In this document: positions 41,275 through 49,999 of the stretch, one piece after another
Numbering within the stretch: the first letter of the stretch is position 1
Layout of the letters: every line of letters begins with the position of its first letter
NCBI GenBank assembly: GCA_015075405.1
Contig: JABTUK010000004.1
Span: 1,116,001 to 1,180,000, forward strand
DNA length: 64,000 bases
Reading direction: 5' to 3'
From: Anaerolineales bacterium
GTDB taxonomy: Bacteria; Chloroflexota; Anaerolineae; 4572-78; J111
The notes under the pieces: generated by a model
Database searches by the model: none
What the model saw: only the letters and a program-made list of their open reading frames with translations
What the model was told of the DNA's origin: nothing
Program-made: the position numbers and the translations under genes

Positions 41275-43025
41275 TCATATCTGGCAAATATCCGCCTATA
41301 GTCCTGGCTCCGGGCCATAAGCTCCTCGTGCGTACCCTGGTCTACCAACTCACCCCGGCGCAGAACCAGGATGTGGTCGGCCCAGCGGATTTGGCTGAGG
41401 CGGTGGGTGATGAGAAAGGTAGTCCGCTCGCGGCTGATGCGGCGCATGGCCCGCTGTATCTGGTCTTCGGTGGCGCTGTCAACGGCGCTGGTGCTGTCGT
41501 CGAGGATGAGGATGGCCGGGTTGGTCAAAAAGGCGCGGGCGATGGCAATACGCTGGCGCTGGCCGCCGGAGAGGGTGACGCCGCGCTCACCGACTTCGGT
41601 CGCATAACCCTGGTTGAAATTAGCAATAAAATCGTGGGCCTGGGCCTGGCGGGCAGCCTGCTCGATGGCCTGCGGGGTGGCGCCAGCGCAACCAAAGGCG
41701 ATGTTCTCGGCCAGGGTGCGGGAAAAGAGAAAAACATCCTGCTCGATGGTGGAAATCTGTGAGCGCAGCGACTCCAGGTTCCAGGCGCGCACGTCCACCC
41801 CGTCAACACAGACCTGGCCGCTGTCTGCATCAAAAATGCGGTTGATCAGGCGGGTCAAAGTGGTTTTGCCGGAACCGGTCTGGCCGACAAGGGCCACCGT
41901 CTGGCCGGGTTTTACTTTGAAGCTGATATTTTTAAGCACCGGAGTGCTGTTGTAACTGTAGCTAACATTGTCAAAAACCACCTCACCCTGCATGGGCCGG
42001 CTGACCCCGGCTTCATTTTGGTCGAGTTCGGTTTCGGTGTTGATGATGGTCAAAATCCGCTCGGCGCTGGCCAGGCCCAATTGAACCAGGTTAAAGGAAA
42101 AAATGGAGATAAAGGTGACAAAACGAAACACACCCATCAGGCCCATAAACGTGACCACCTGGCCCAGGCTCAATTGTCCGGCCCGCCACAACCACAGAGC
42201 GTGGAAAAAACCCATCGCCCAGGCCAGGCTAAACATCAACATGGGCAGGTAGCGAGCCTGGATTTCACCCTGACGCACAAAGTATTGGCGGAAGATGCGG
42301 GCGTTCTGGATAAATTTGTCCCACTCGTACCGCTCCTGCACGTTAGCTTTGACCGTTTCGATGCCACTGATGGCTTCGGCCAGGCCGGCGTTCATGCGGC
42401 CAAACTGCTCGCGCATGGCAATACTGACCGGCTTGAGCTGGCGGCTGTAGTCAATGATGGTGATGGTGAACAGCGCCAGGAACAGCACGGGGGCCAAGAG
42501 CAGGTCGAGGCGCAGCCGGGCAATGAGAATCATCGGCGCGATTGCGCCCATCAGCGAGTCAATGATGAGGCTCAAACCGGGGCTGAACATCATATTCAGG
42601 GCGCGGACATCGTTGGTGGCGCGGGCCATAATATCGCCCACCCGCTGGCGGCCGTGAAAGGTCTGGCTTTTGCCCAGCAGGTTGATATAGAGTTCGGCCC
42701 GCGCGTCGCGCTCGATGCGTTGAGCCAGGAACTCACCGCAGTAATTGCGGGCCAGGCCGGTCAAGCCCTGGCCCAGGGCCACGCCGGCCGCGCCCAAGGC
42801 CAGCCCCAACAGCGCCGAAACGGGCCAATCGGGCGTGGTAATCAGGTCAAAGGCCCGGCCGACAAAAACCTGCACATAGCTGTAAAACAGGTTATTGGCC
42901 AGCGCCGCCGCCAGCATGGCCAGCGGGAAAAAGGGATAGCGCAGCACATGCGACATCAGCCAGCGGGACGGGCTGCTGCGGTTGTAAAGATACTCGCCGG
43001 CTACGGTAAACTCTTTTTTAGACAT
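41268..43025 (-). CDS. ABC exporter half-transporter, first subunit (degenerate ATPase site)
   Basis: A 585-residue exporter: six membrane helices (about 20-310) and an ATPase domain with Walker A GQTGSGKTT, signature LSGGQRQR, Walker B LILDDSTSAVD and LITHRLSQI. The Walker B Glu is replaced by Asp (DD), the mark of the degenerate site in heterodimeric exporters such as TM287/288. ATG at 43025 follows AGGGTG; TTG 43037 and GTG 43028 are alternatives. A terminator-like hairpin stands right before the gene. It is the first of two exporter genes. Confidence 0.92.
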   Translation of the reverse strand: MSKKEFTVAGEYLYNRSSPSRWLMSHVLRYPFFPLAMLAAALANNLFYSYVQVFVGRAFDLITTPDWPVSALLGLALGAAGVALGQGLTGLARNYCGEFLAQRIERDARAELYINLLGKSQTFHGRQRVGDIMARATNDVRALNMMFSPGLSLIIDSLMGAIAPMILIARLRLDLLLAPVLFLALFTITIIDYSRQLKPVSIAMREQFGRMNAGLAEAISGIETVKANVQERYEWDKFIQNARIFRQYFVRQGEIQARYLPMLMFSLAWAMGFFHALWLWRAGQLSLGQVVTFMGLMGVFRFVTFISIFSFNLVQLGLASAERILTIINTETELDQNEAGVSRPMQGEVVFDNVSYSYNSTPVLKNISFKVKPGQTVALVGQTGSGKTTLTRLINRIFDADSGQVCVDGVDVRAWNLESLRSQISTIEQDVFLFSRTLAENIAFGCAGATPQAIEQAARQAQAHDFIANFNQGYATEVGERGVTLSGGQRQRIAIARAFLTNPAILILDDSTSAVDSATEDQIQRAMRRISRERTTFLITHRLSQIRWADHILVLRRGELVDQGTHEELMARSQDYRRIFARYEE

Positions 43026-43040
43026 CACCCTAAACAAAAA

Positions 43041-43061
43041 ACCTACCGGGACGCGGTAGGT
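43041..43061 (-). terminator. Terminator or attenuator in the exporter leader
   Basis: ACCTACCG / CGGTAGGT stem of eight pairs with a five-base loop, followed on the minus strand by TTTTTG, ending 15 bases before the ATG at 43025. Either a stop signal for upstream transcripts or an attenuator of the exporter operon. Confidence 0.65.
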
Positions 43062-43083
43062 TCACGGTTACAATTTTGCTTTT

Positions 43084-43242
43084 TTAACTGAGTTCGAGGT
43101 TTTCATCACCGCATCCTGAGTAGCTTTGAGCGAAGCGAAAGGCGTATCGAAGGGTGCGGCGACAAGGCAAAAATCACCCTTCGATACGGGCTAACGCCCT
43201 ACTCAGGATGATTTTTGCCAATAATTCCGAACCGAGTTTCTT
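43084..43242. repeat. Palindromic element, TAACCTGA/AACTGAGTTC-type
   Basis: TAACTGAGTTCGAGG at one end and an inverse-like CCGAACCGAGTTTC at the other; inside, CATCCTGAGTAGC / GTATCGAAGGGTGCG and AAAATCACCCTTCGATACGG / CTCAGGATGATTTTT hairpins. Same blocks as the elements at 2906, 48043 and 57388. Confidence 0.7.
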
Positions 43243-43456
43243 TAATTTCCAGCAACTATAGCACGGCGTTCTCATTTCGGTCAAATCACAGGATACCAAC
43301 CCTCTTTTTTAACCTGCCCAACCCTCCGGTTGAAAACCCAACCCCCAAACCTATCTTTTGCCAGATTAAAACTCGGGCAAAGTGGTCTAAACTGAACGAT
43401 ATTCAAGGTTGTAAGTCAACATTACAAAATATTCAGAAACCGTCCCGCCCAACCAC

Positions 43457-43514
43457 GCCGTACCCCCACCCTTCCCTCCCCCTCAGAGGGGGAGGGTTAG
43501 GGAGGGGGTACGGC
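43457..43514. repeat. 58-bp GC-rich hairpin
   Basis: GCCGTACCCCC (43457-43467) pairs with GGGGGTACGGC (43504-43514), with an inner CCCTCCCCCTC/GAGGGGGAGGG stem. It stands upstream of the ribosome site AGGAGG at 43534. Confidence 0.75.
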
Positions 43515-43670
43515 GGTCGGCGGTCTATTTACCAGGAGGTTATGATGGCTCTCGACAACATCCTATTAATGATGGCAACGGAGCGGCATAAAGATATGCT
43601 GCGCGAAGCCGAAACAGAACGGCTGTTGCAAACTCTTAAACAGCAGCAGCCAGGCAATTGGAGGACAAAA

Positions 43671-45482
43671 ATGAAACACACAATTTTATACTTATCGTTG
43701 ATCATCGGGTTGCTGGCATTGGGGTTAACCCTCAGCATCCAACCCGCCGTCGCCAGTGTTGGCGACCCGGCCCCGGTAGAGGCTGCTCCGACCTATCATG
43801 GGGGGCAGCATGAAGAGCAGGCGGCGGCCAAAGCTTGTTTCAAATATGATCCTTATCTTTGTTACAATTATCAAAACGAGGGCCAACCCTTGCCGGCGCT
43901 CAAGGTTGAGCCAGAGGTGACTCCGTTGATGGGCAACCTGGGCAGCTTCCACCATCCCATCACCACCGACTCGGAATTGGCCCAGCGTTATTTTAATCAA
44001 GGCTTGATGCTGGCCTACGGCTTTAATCACGAGCTGGCCATCCAATCTTTCAAGGATGCGCTCAAGCTTGACCCGGAGTGCGCGATGTGCTACTGGGGCA
44101 TTGCCTACGCCCTTGGCCCCAACATCAACGCAGCGATGGAAGACGCCGCCGTACCCGAAGCCTACGCTGCCGTGCAGCAGGCCCAGAAGCTGGCCGCTCA
44201 AGCCAGCCCGGTCGAGCAGGCTTACATCAAGGCTCTGGCCCAGCGCTACAGCGCCGAGCCGGTGGAGGATCGCAGCGCTTTGGATAAAGCTTATGCCGAC
44301 GCCATGCGCCAGGTGGCCCGACAATATTTCTACGATGCTGACGCCATGACCCTCTTTGCCGAGGCGCTGATGGACCTGACGCCCTGGAATTACTGGACCA
44401 AAGACGGCCAGCCCACAGAGTATACTAAAGAGATCGTGGCTACCCTTGAAACAGCGCTGAAGATCAATCCTAACCACGCCGGGGCCAATCACTTCTATAT
44501 CCACGCCGTCGAAGCCTCGCTGACGCCGGAACTGGCCCTGCCCAGCGCCGAGCGGCTGGAAGGCGCAGTCCCCGGCGCGGGTCACCTGGTGCATATGCCG
44601 GCCCACATTTACTGGCGCACCGGCCGCTACCACGACGCTTACCGGATCAACGAAGACGCTGTCCATTCCGACGAGCGCACCGTCGGCGGCAAACCCGATC
44701 AGGGGGCGCATACGCTCTATTCGCTGCTGTACTACCCGCACAACATCCACTTCCTGATGGCCGCCGGCCAGATGGAAGGGCGCAGCCAGGACGCCATCGC
44801 CGCCGCCCGCCGCGTAGCCGCCGACATCCCCGCCAGCGCCTACGAAGAAGTGACGGCGATGGAAGATTTTATGCCGCTGCCGCTCTTTGCCCTGGTCCGT
44901 TTCGGCCAGTGGGAGACCATTCTGCAAGAGCCGCAGCCCGATGCTAAATTCCAGTATGCCACCGGCATCTGGCACTGGGCGCGGGGATTGGCCTACACCC
45001 GCCAGGGGGAATTTGACAAGGCTGCCGCCGAGTATGAGCAGTTGACGGCCATTGCTCAAACCGAGGCCATCCAAAACCTGACCCTTTATTCCTTTGCCCA
45101 GGCTTCGACGATGTTGGACATCGCCACCCACATCCTAGCCGGGGAACTGGCCGGGGCGCAAGGCGATGCTGGCAAGATGATTGCCGAATTGGAAAAGGCG
45201 GTGGAGATTCAGGACAACCTGCACTACATCGAGCCGCCGGCCTGGCATTACCCGGTGCGACACAACCTGGGCGCGGCTCTACTGCAACTGGGACGGGCGG
45301 AAGAGGCGGAGGCTGTCTATCGGGAAGACCTGCGCCAATACCCCAACAACGGCTGGTCACTGTTTGGCCTGGCCGAGAGCCTGGAAGCGCAGGGCAAAAC
45401 TGCCGAGGCGGCCCAAGTCCAGCAGCAGTTTGAACAAGCCTGGCAGTACGCCGATGTTACGCTGACCACGTCGCGCTTCTAA
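43671..45482 (+). CDS. Secreted TPR-repeat protein
   Basis: A 603-residue protein with a signal peptide (MKHTILYLSLIIGLLALGLT, cleavage after AVA/S about residue 29) and tetratricopeptide repeats: AQRYFNQGLMLAYGFNHELAIQSFKDALKLDPECAMCYWGIAYALG (about 105-150), further helical pairs and a last pair HNLGAALLQLGRAEEAEAVYREDLRQ (about 523-548). TPR proteins bind partner proteins; the CAMCYWGIAYALGP block is common in secreted TPR proteins of unknown role. ATG 43671 follows GGAGGACAAAA; a second start at 43542 with AGGAGGT is in frame and would add 43 polar residues before the signal segment. Confidence 0.85.
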   Translation: MKHTILYLSLIIGLLALGLTLSIQPAVASVGDPAPVEAAPTYHGGQHEEQAAAKACFKYDPYLCYNYQNEGQPLPALKVEPEVTPLMGNLGSFHHPITTDSELAQRYFNQGLMLAYGFNHELAIQSFKDALKLDPECAMCYWGIAYALGPNINAAMEDAAVPEAYAAVQQAQKLAAQASPVEQAYIKALAQRYSAEPVEDRSALDKAYADAMRQVARQYFYDADAMTLFAEALMDLTPWNYWTKDGQPTEYTKEIVATLETALKINPNHAGANHFYIHAVEASLTPELALPSAERLEGAVPGAGHLVHMPAHIYWRTGRYHDAYRINEDAVHSDERTVGGKPDQGAHTLYSLLYYPHNIHFLMAAGQMEGRSQDAIAAARRVAADIPASAYEEVTAMEDFMPLPLFALVRFGQWETILQEPQPDAKFQYATGIWHWARGLAYTRQGEFDKAAAEYEQLTAIAQTEAIQNLTLYSFAQASTMLDIATHILAGELAGAQGDAGKMIAELEKAVEIQDNLHYIEPPAWHYPVRHNLGAALLQLGRAEEAEAVYREDLRQYPNNGWSLFGLAESLEAQGKTAEAAQVQQQFEQAWQYADVTLTTSRF

Positions 45483-45500
45483 ACTTACAGCACTGGCCCG

Positions 45501-45556
45501 GTTCGCATCCTGAGTAGCCCCGACCGAAGGGAGCGGGCGTATCGAAGGGTGCGAAC
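45501..45556. repeat. GTTCGCATCC hairpin
   Basis: GTTCGCATCCTGAGTAGCCC and the inverse GTATCGAAGGGTGCGAAC form one hairpin; one half-block of the TAACCTGA-ended family on its own. Confidence 0.7.
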
Positions 45557-45571
45557 TGCCTTACCCAAAAC

Positions 45572-45603
45572 CCTGTCAGGTCTGCCCGACCTGACAGGAT
45601 TTT
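45572..45603. terminator. Bidirectional terminator between convergent genes
   Basis: CCTGTCAGGTC / GACCTGACAGG, eleven pairs with a TGCCC loop, followed by ATTTT on the plus strand and GTTTTG on the minus strand. It separates the TPR gene and the DMT gene that meet here. Confidence 0.75.
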
Positions 45604-46476
45604 CTAAAAACTTTGCAGCGACCAGACTCCAACCACCAGGCACAAGCTGCCAATCGCAAAGGGCACGGTCAGCACTTCCCCCAAAAACAGCACGCCAATT
45701 AGAATCGAGAAAAATGGGGTGGCAATCCCGGCGAAACCGGCCAGCGAGGCGCTGTACTGGTTAATCATATAAAACACCAGCCAGAAAATCGCTACCGGCC
45801 CGCACAAAGCCGCCACCGTTACCCCGGCCCAGCCCTGCCAGGCGTAGCGGGAAAAGGTCGGGAAGCCGTCAAAGTAGAAGGCCAATGGGGCAATTAAGAT
45901 CAGGCTGGCCATAACCTGGCCGCCGGCCACCACAAAGACATTCTCCTGGCGCAGGCGTAGGCGGGTGTAAATGACCCCCAAGGCCGACGAAAATGAGGCA
46001 AAAATAATCAACGCCTGGCCGAGCCAGCCCTGCGCGGAGGGTTCGGCCAGGCCGGTGCTATTGCTCAGCAGCAGAATCGTCGCCCCGGCTACGGCAATAG
46101 CCGCACCGACGATTTTAAGCGGGGTCAATTTTTCATCGGCCAACAGAAAGTGAGCCATGACCAGGGTAAAAATGGGGGTGGTATTGAGCAGGACGGCTGA
46201 AATCGAGCCGGACACAAACCTCAAGCCGGTGGCCAGAGCCACAAAAGGCAAACCTATGTTCAACAGACTTATCAGGACCATATCGGTGACGCCGCGAGCA
46301 TGCCAGTGATAGTTGGGCCTTAAAAAATAGAAAATGCCCCCAAATACCGTCGAGGCGATGGTCAATCGGAGCGTGGTAACGGTAAAAGGGGGCATATAAG
46401 TGGTCGCCGTGTCAATCCCGGCAATGGTCAGGCTGGCCAGAAAGCCAATCAGCACAATGAGACCAATCTTTTTCAT
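45604..46476 (-). CDS. EamA/DMT-superfamily transporter
   Basis: A 290-residue inner-membrane protein with ten likely helices in two EamA halves: the first ends with VSGSISAVLLNTTPIFTLVMAHFLLADEKLTPLKIVGAAIAVAGATILL and the second with LAGFAGIATPFFSILIGVLFLGEVLTVPFAIGSLCLVVGVW (cited in parts: NTTPIFTLVMAHFLLADE, TPFFSILIGVLFLGEVL). These P-F..L....FL.E motifs are the family mark. It probably exports a metabolite or amino acid; the substrate is not predictable. A 106-bp repeat element lies between it and the amidohydrolase upstream. Confidence 0.92.
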   Translation of the reverse strand: MKKIGLIVLIGFLASLTIAGIDTATTYMPPFTVTTLRLTIASTVFGGIFYFLRPNYHWHARGVTDMVLISLLNIGLPFVALATGLRFVSGSISAVLLNTTPIFTLVMAHFLLADEKLTPLKIVGAAIAVAGATILLLSNSTGLAEPSAQGWLGQALIIFASFSSALGVIYTRLRLRQENVFVVAGGQVMASLILIAPLAFYFDGFPTFSRYAWQGWAGVTVAALCGPVAIFWLVFYMINQYSASLAGFAGIATPFFSILIGVLFLGEVLTVPFAIGSLCLVVGVWSLQSF

Positions 46477-46490
46477 AGCGAATTGTTGAG

Positions 46491-46596
46491 AGACTCAGTG
46501 GATCCAAATTTGAGGAGCCAGCACGCCCACGTGCGGCGGTGTTCGGCACGTGGGCGTGCCCGTTCGCGTCCTCGGAAAATTGGATCTACTGAGACT
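46491..46596. mobile_element. 106-bp MITE-like element, copy 1
   Basis: AGACTCAGTGGATCCAA at one end and TTGGATCTACTGAGACT at the other (near-perfect inverse), with a central hairpin GCACGCCCACGTGC / GCACGTGGGCGTGC. The copy at 56222-56327 differs at very few positions and has the same length. Confidence 0.9.
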
Positions 46597-46605
46597 GCTC
46601 TTATC

Positions 46606-47853
46606 TTACCTGTCCAAACAATTGACCACCACTTCACCCTCTTTGAGAACCAATTTCACCTCGCGCAGGGCCGAAATATTCTCTAAGGGGTTCTGTGGGA
46701 CGGCAATCAGGTCGGCCAGCTTGCCCGGCTCAATCGTACCCAGGCGATCAGCCGCGCCGCACATTTCCGCCGGGTTGCGAGTGGAGGCAATCAGGGCCTG
46801 AGCCGGAGAAAAACCGGCCTTGACCACCCACTCGATTTCGGGGATGGCTGTTTCGGCAATGGGGTTCAAATCTGCCCCGTTGACAATTTTAACCCCCGCC
46901 CTGACCGCCCGTTCAAAGGAGCGGCGGTGCAGCTCCGCCCCGGCCAGCGCCCGCTGGATCGAGTATTCCGGCCATTCCCAGCGGCGCATGTAGGCTTCGT
47001 CCTGGGTCACTGACAACGTGGGGCAGTAATAGACGCCATACTCGGCCATCAACTCGCAGGCCTCGTCGTCCAATTCGTAGCCATGCTCGATGCAGTCCAG
47101 GCCGGCCCGCACCCCGATTTTGGCCGCTTCGGAGCAGCCGGTGTGAGCGGTGATTTTCAGCCCCTTGTTATGGGCCACCTCACAAGCCGCTTCCATCTCC
47201 GCCTCCGACATCTGGACTTCGTACATGCTCTCGCGCGAACCGGCAATCCCGCCGGTAATAAAGAGCTTAAGCCAATCTACCCCCATTTTGATACAGCGCC
47301 GGGCCGCCTTACGAATTTCTTCCGGGCCGTCGGCCTCAATAAATTCTTGCAGATAGAGGGTATCAATTCTGCCGGTAGCCCCGTGCCCACCGGTTATGCG
47401 AATAGCCGGGCCGGCGCAAAACAGTCGGGGGCCGAACAGTCGCTTGTCGTCGTAACCCTTTTTCCACAGCCCGCTCGGCTGACGATTGGCATACGTTTCC
47501 CGCAGGGCCACGTCAATAAAATTGGCCTCGGAAACCGCCCGCAGCGCCGTTACCCCAACCCGCAGGGCGGCTGAGGTATTGCGGACGGCCAACAGGGTCC
47601 GCTCCGCTTCGGTGTGAAAGTAGGAAACTCGCTGCGGGTCGGGGATCATCAGGCTGGGGTGGCAGTGGACATCCCACAGGCCGGGTAAGAGATATGCGCC
47701 GCCCAAATCAAGCACATCTGCGCCGGGGGGCGGCTCGCCCGTCGGGTCAATCTTTTCAATCCGGCCTTCATTAATAACGACGGTCGCCGCAAAAGGTTGC
47801 AGCGCGTCACCAACGCAGTCAATCACCGAACAGCGGGTCAGATAAAGTTTCAT
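46606..47853 (-). CDS. Amidohydrolase family protein (imidazolonepropionase/prolidase-like)
   Basis: A 415-residue metal-dependent hydrolase: LLPGLWDVHCHPS (H63, H65, first metal pair), GVDWLKLFITGG with the bridging Lys, GLKITAHTGCSEAAKIGVRAGLDCIEHGY (His of the metal site), and KIVNGADLNPIAETAIPEIEWVVKAGFSPAQALIASTRNPAEMCG at the end, which is the typical amidohydrolase C-terminal block (quoted in parts elsewhere). The substrate is not known; relatives act on Xaa-Pro/Xaa-Arg dipeptides or cyclic amides. ATG 47853 with AAAGGAT upstream is preferred over a start 49 codons earlier, whose translation looks random. Confidence 0.88.
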   Translation of the reverse strand: MKLYLTRCSVIDCVGDALQPFAATVVINEGRIEKIDPTGEPPPGADVLDLGGAYLLPGLWDVHCHPSLMIPDPQRVSYFHTEAERTLLAVRNTSAALRVGVTALRAVSEANFIDVALRETYANRQPSGLWKKGYDDKRLFGPRLFCAGPAIRITGGHGATGRIDTLYLQEFIEADGPEEIRKAARRCIKMGVDWLKLFITGGIAGSRESMYEVQMSEAEMEAACEVAHNKGLKITAHTGCSEAAKIGVRAGLDCIEHGYELDDEACELMAEYGVYYCPTLSVTQDEAYMRRWEWPEYSIQRALAGAELHRRSFERAVRAGVKIVNGADLNPIAETAIPEIEWVVKAGFSPAQALIASTRNPAEMCGAADRLGTIEPGKLADLIAVPQNPLENISALREVKLVLKEGEVVVNCLDR

Positions 47854-48042
47854 GGTCAAATCCTTTCTCAACGAGCGGAGTATAGACCCGATTAAATCAA
47901 CCAGCCAAACGAGCAACCAACAATGGGTTCTTCTTATGGGAACGAAAAAGGTGGTGGGGCTTATTATAGAGCACCCAGGAAGATGTTTACAAGGCTCCAC
48001 CTGGGGTCAATTTTTGATACAGGCAGTATCAGTCGAGTTAGG

Positions 48043-48256
48043 TAACCTGAATTCGGAGTTTCGGTAAATCGCACCCTTCGATACGCGCTTCACTTCGTTT
48101 TGCGCTACTCAGGATGCAATAGAGAACCGAAAATCATCCTGAGTAGCCCCGACCAGAGGGAGTGGGCGTATCGAAGCTGCGTCCTGAGAACTTCCTGAGC
48201 TTGTCGAAGGGCTTGTCGAAGGGGGTGATTTTCGAGCTAATTTTGAACTCAGGTTA
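48043..48256. mobile_element. 214-bp TAACCTGA-ended element, most complete copy
   Basis: TAACCTGAATTC at one end and GAACTCAGGTTA at the other (12-base inverted ends, one mismatch). Inside: ATCGCACCCTTCGATACGCG / GCGCTACTCAGGATGC, CCGAAAATCATCCTGAGTAG, CTGAGCTTGTCGAAGGG and GGTGATTTTCGAGCTAATT. Inverse to the copies at 2906 and 57388. The rest of the 47854-48271 gap shows no gene. Confidence 0.8.
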
Positions 48257-48271
48257 CGAAGGGTCTACGTT

Positions 48272-48757
48272 TCACGACGCCGGAGCTAAAAGCAGCGCCG
48301 GAATGAGGCAGACCGTCGGCGCCACACAGATGAAGATTGAGGCCACGACCAGGCCAATCACGGCCAGCACGGCGGTGTTCGCGCTTTTTTCCTGCTGCGC
48401 CAATTGAGGCAAGGCTTCCGGCAGAGGCGGTGCGCCGGCTTTGGCCGCTAAAACTGCCTCCGGCCAGGTTTCGGGTTGGTGAATCGAGAAACGTTCCTCG
48501 CGCCCGTTATCAAAGGTGAGTTGCAGCACCTTGAAGTTAAACAGGCCGTACACGCCCGGCTCCACCCGGCTGAGGTTGTACAGCGGCAGCGACATCTGGT
48601 AACCAAAGCCGGCCTTGAAAATAAGCCGCTGACTGGTCAGCCACAGCTTGCCGTTGGAACTACCGCCCTTGAGACCCCGCTGGTAATAGCGGGTGGCCGG
48701 ACTTTCTTTGATGATGGTTTCGCCGGGTAAAAATTCCGGCGTCATGCTGAGTCGCAT
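48272..48757 (-). CDS. GRAM/PH-like domain protein with C-terminal membrane segment
   Basis: A 161-residue protein. Residues about 5-90 (LPGETIIKESPATRYYQRGL, GKLWLTSQRLIFKAGFGYQMSLPLYNLSRVEP, KVLQLTFDNGREERFSI) have the strand pattern of GRAM/bacterial PH domains with the L.LT..RLIF signature. A Pro/Ala linker and a hydrophobic anchor (about 126-155) follow. Probably a membrane-bound lipid- or protein-binding module; no enzymatic residues are seen. The gene stands alone. Confidence 0.75.
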   Translation of the reverse strand: MRLSMTPEFLPGETIIKESPATRYYQRGLKGGSSNGKLWLTSQRLIFKAGFGYQMSLPLYNLSRVEPGVYGLFNFKVLQLTFDNGREERFSIHQPETWPEAVLAAKAGAPPLPEALPQLAQQEKSANTAVLAVIGLVVASIFICVAPTVCLIPALLLAPAS

Positions 48758-48790
48758 AGTTGTTCCTCTCTATTGTCAATAATCGGTGGG

Positions 48791-48885
48791 CAGTGATCAG
48801 TTATTAGTAATCAGTGACCGGTGATCAGTGTTTACTGTTTACTGTTTACTGTTTACTGATTACTGATTACTGATTACTGATCAGG
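48791..48885. repeat. Inverted heptamer array (CAGTGAT / TTTACTG)
   Basis: Left: CAGTGAT CAGTTAT TAGTAAT CAGTGAC CGGTGAT; right: TTTACTG four times then ATTACTG three times. The right end lies seven bases from the stop codon of the zinc-ribbon gene at 48892. Confidence 0.88.
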
Positions 48886-48891
48886 CTATCG

Positions 48892-49974
48892 TCACCCACC
48901 CGGTTCGATTTCGGTGACTTCGCCAAAGAAATCTACGTAGGCCAGATAGCGACCTTCGGCCTGGTAGGTCAGCCAGCGCTCGTACTCAAAAGACTCGCTG
49001 TAGGGCTGGCCTCCCTGGTCTACAAAGTAGACCTCATACTTCTCGGTGCGCTGACCGACCCGCTCATTTTCGGCCAGGGTATATTCGGGCCAATAAGCAT
49101 CGTGATCCTGACCCGAAGCTTTTTCGGTGCGGTCCAGCACCCATTTCTCGATTTCATAGGTATACCAGGTTTGATAGACCGGCTCATCCCGATAGACCGG
49201 GTCCTGATAGGTTTCGTGGTGACATTCCTCTCTGTAAACGGGTCGGGTGCACTGCTTATCCGCAAAAAAGCCGTTGCCCTTATCTATTTTGCCGCAGGTG
49301 TAGGTCTCAGTGCCGACCTGTTTATCCTCGCAGACTTCCCGCGTTTTGGTCTCGTAATGATCCACCACCTCATCGTAATGGTGGATTTTCTGCTCCGAGG
49401 CGAGTTCTCGCCCACCGGCCGGGATGGCCCAATCCCCTTCCTCAACCGTGCGGTAAGCCTCGATGGGGATGGTGCGTTCCCAGGCGACGCCGGTCACGGT
49501 CAGCTCGACTTCATAGGTTTTGAAGCTGATGTAGCTCATCACCCCGCACAACAACAGCAGCACGACCACAACAGCGCCCAGGCAGCCCAACAGCGGTTTC
49601 CATTTTGATTTGGGTTTGGGTTGAGCCTTAACTACCGGCTCTGGCCGGGTGTTGTCGCCATAAGCGGGGGCTTGATCTTCTTCGTATTCGGTGATGAGTT
49701 GGGTGGGGGTATCGGCGTCGCGGGGGGCGCTGCAATGCTGACAGCTTGTCTGGCTGGCCCGATTTGATGAATCGCAGTACTGGCAAATCCAATCGGCGTC
49801 CGCTTCGGCCAGTTTCAAGAGTTTCTGGTCGGTCACTTCGGCTTCGTTCTCGACCAGATAAAATTTAACCCCTTCCGGGCGGGACCGCCCGCAGCCGGTG
49901 CAGGTGGTGTGCCGTCCTAAAATTCCGGTGGCGCCGCAAAAGGTACAATCCCAGCGGCCTTCGCGAATGGCCAT
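48892..49974 (-). CDS. Membrane protein with two N-terminal zinc ribbons
   Basis: A 360-residue protein. Two RanBP2-like zinc ribbons open it: WDCTFCGATGILGRHTTCTGCG (about 8-29) and WICQYCDSSNRASQTSCQHC (about 62-81). A linker rich in Pro and Lys, one membrane helix (about 127-150) and an outside domain (about 151-360) with several Cys (EVCEDK, TYTCGK, KQCTRP, EECHH) follow. So zinc ribbons would be inside and a Cys-containing domain outside the cell. I do not recognise the outer domain. It may sense or bind a partner. AAGGA-like sites are absent; CACGAGGAGCG precedes ATG. Confidence 0.72.
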   Translation of the reverse strand: MAIREGRWDCTFCGATGILGRHTTCTGCGRSRPEGVKFYLVENEAEVTDQKLLKLAEADADWICQYCDSSNRASQTSCQHCSAPRDADTPTQLITEYEEDQAPAYGDNTRPEPVVKAQPKPKSKWKPLLGCLGAVVVVLLLLCGVMSYISFKTYEVELTVTGVAWERTIPIEAYRTVEEGDWAIPAGGRELASEQKIHHYDEVVDHYETKTREVCEDKQVGTETYTCGKIDKGNGFFADKQCTRPVYREECHHETYQDPVYRDEPVYQTWYTYEIEKWVLDRTEKASGQDHDAYWPEYTLAENERVGQRTEKYEVYFVDQGGQPYSESFEYERWLTYQAEGRYLAYVDFFGEVTEIEPGG

Positions 49975-49999
49975 GTTCGATACGCTCCTCGTGAAAATA

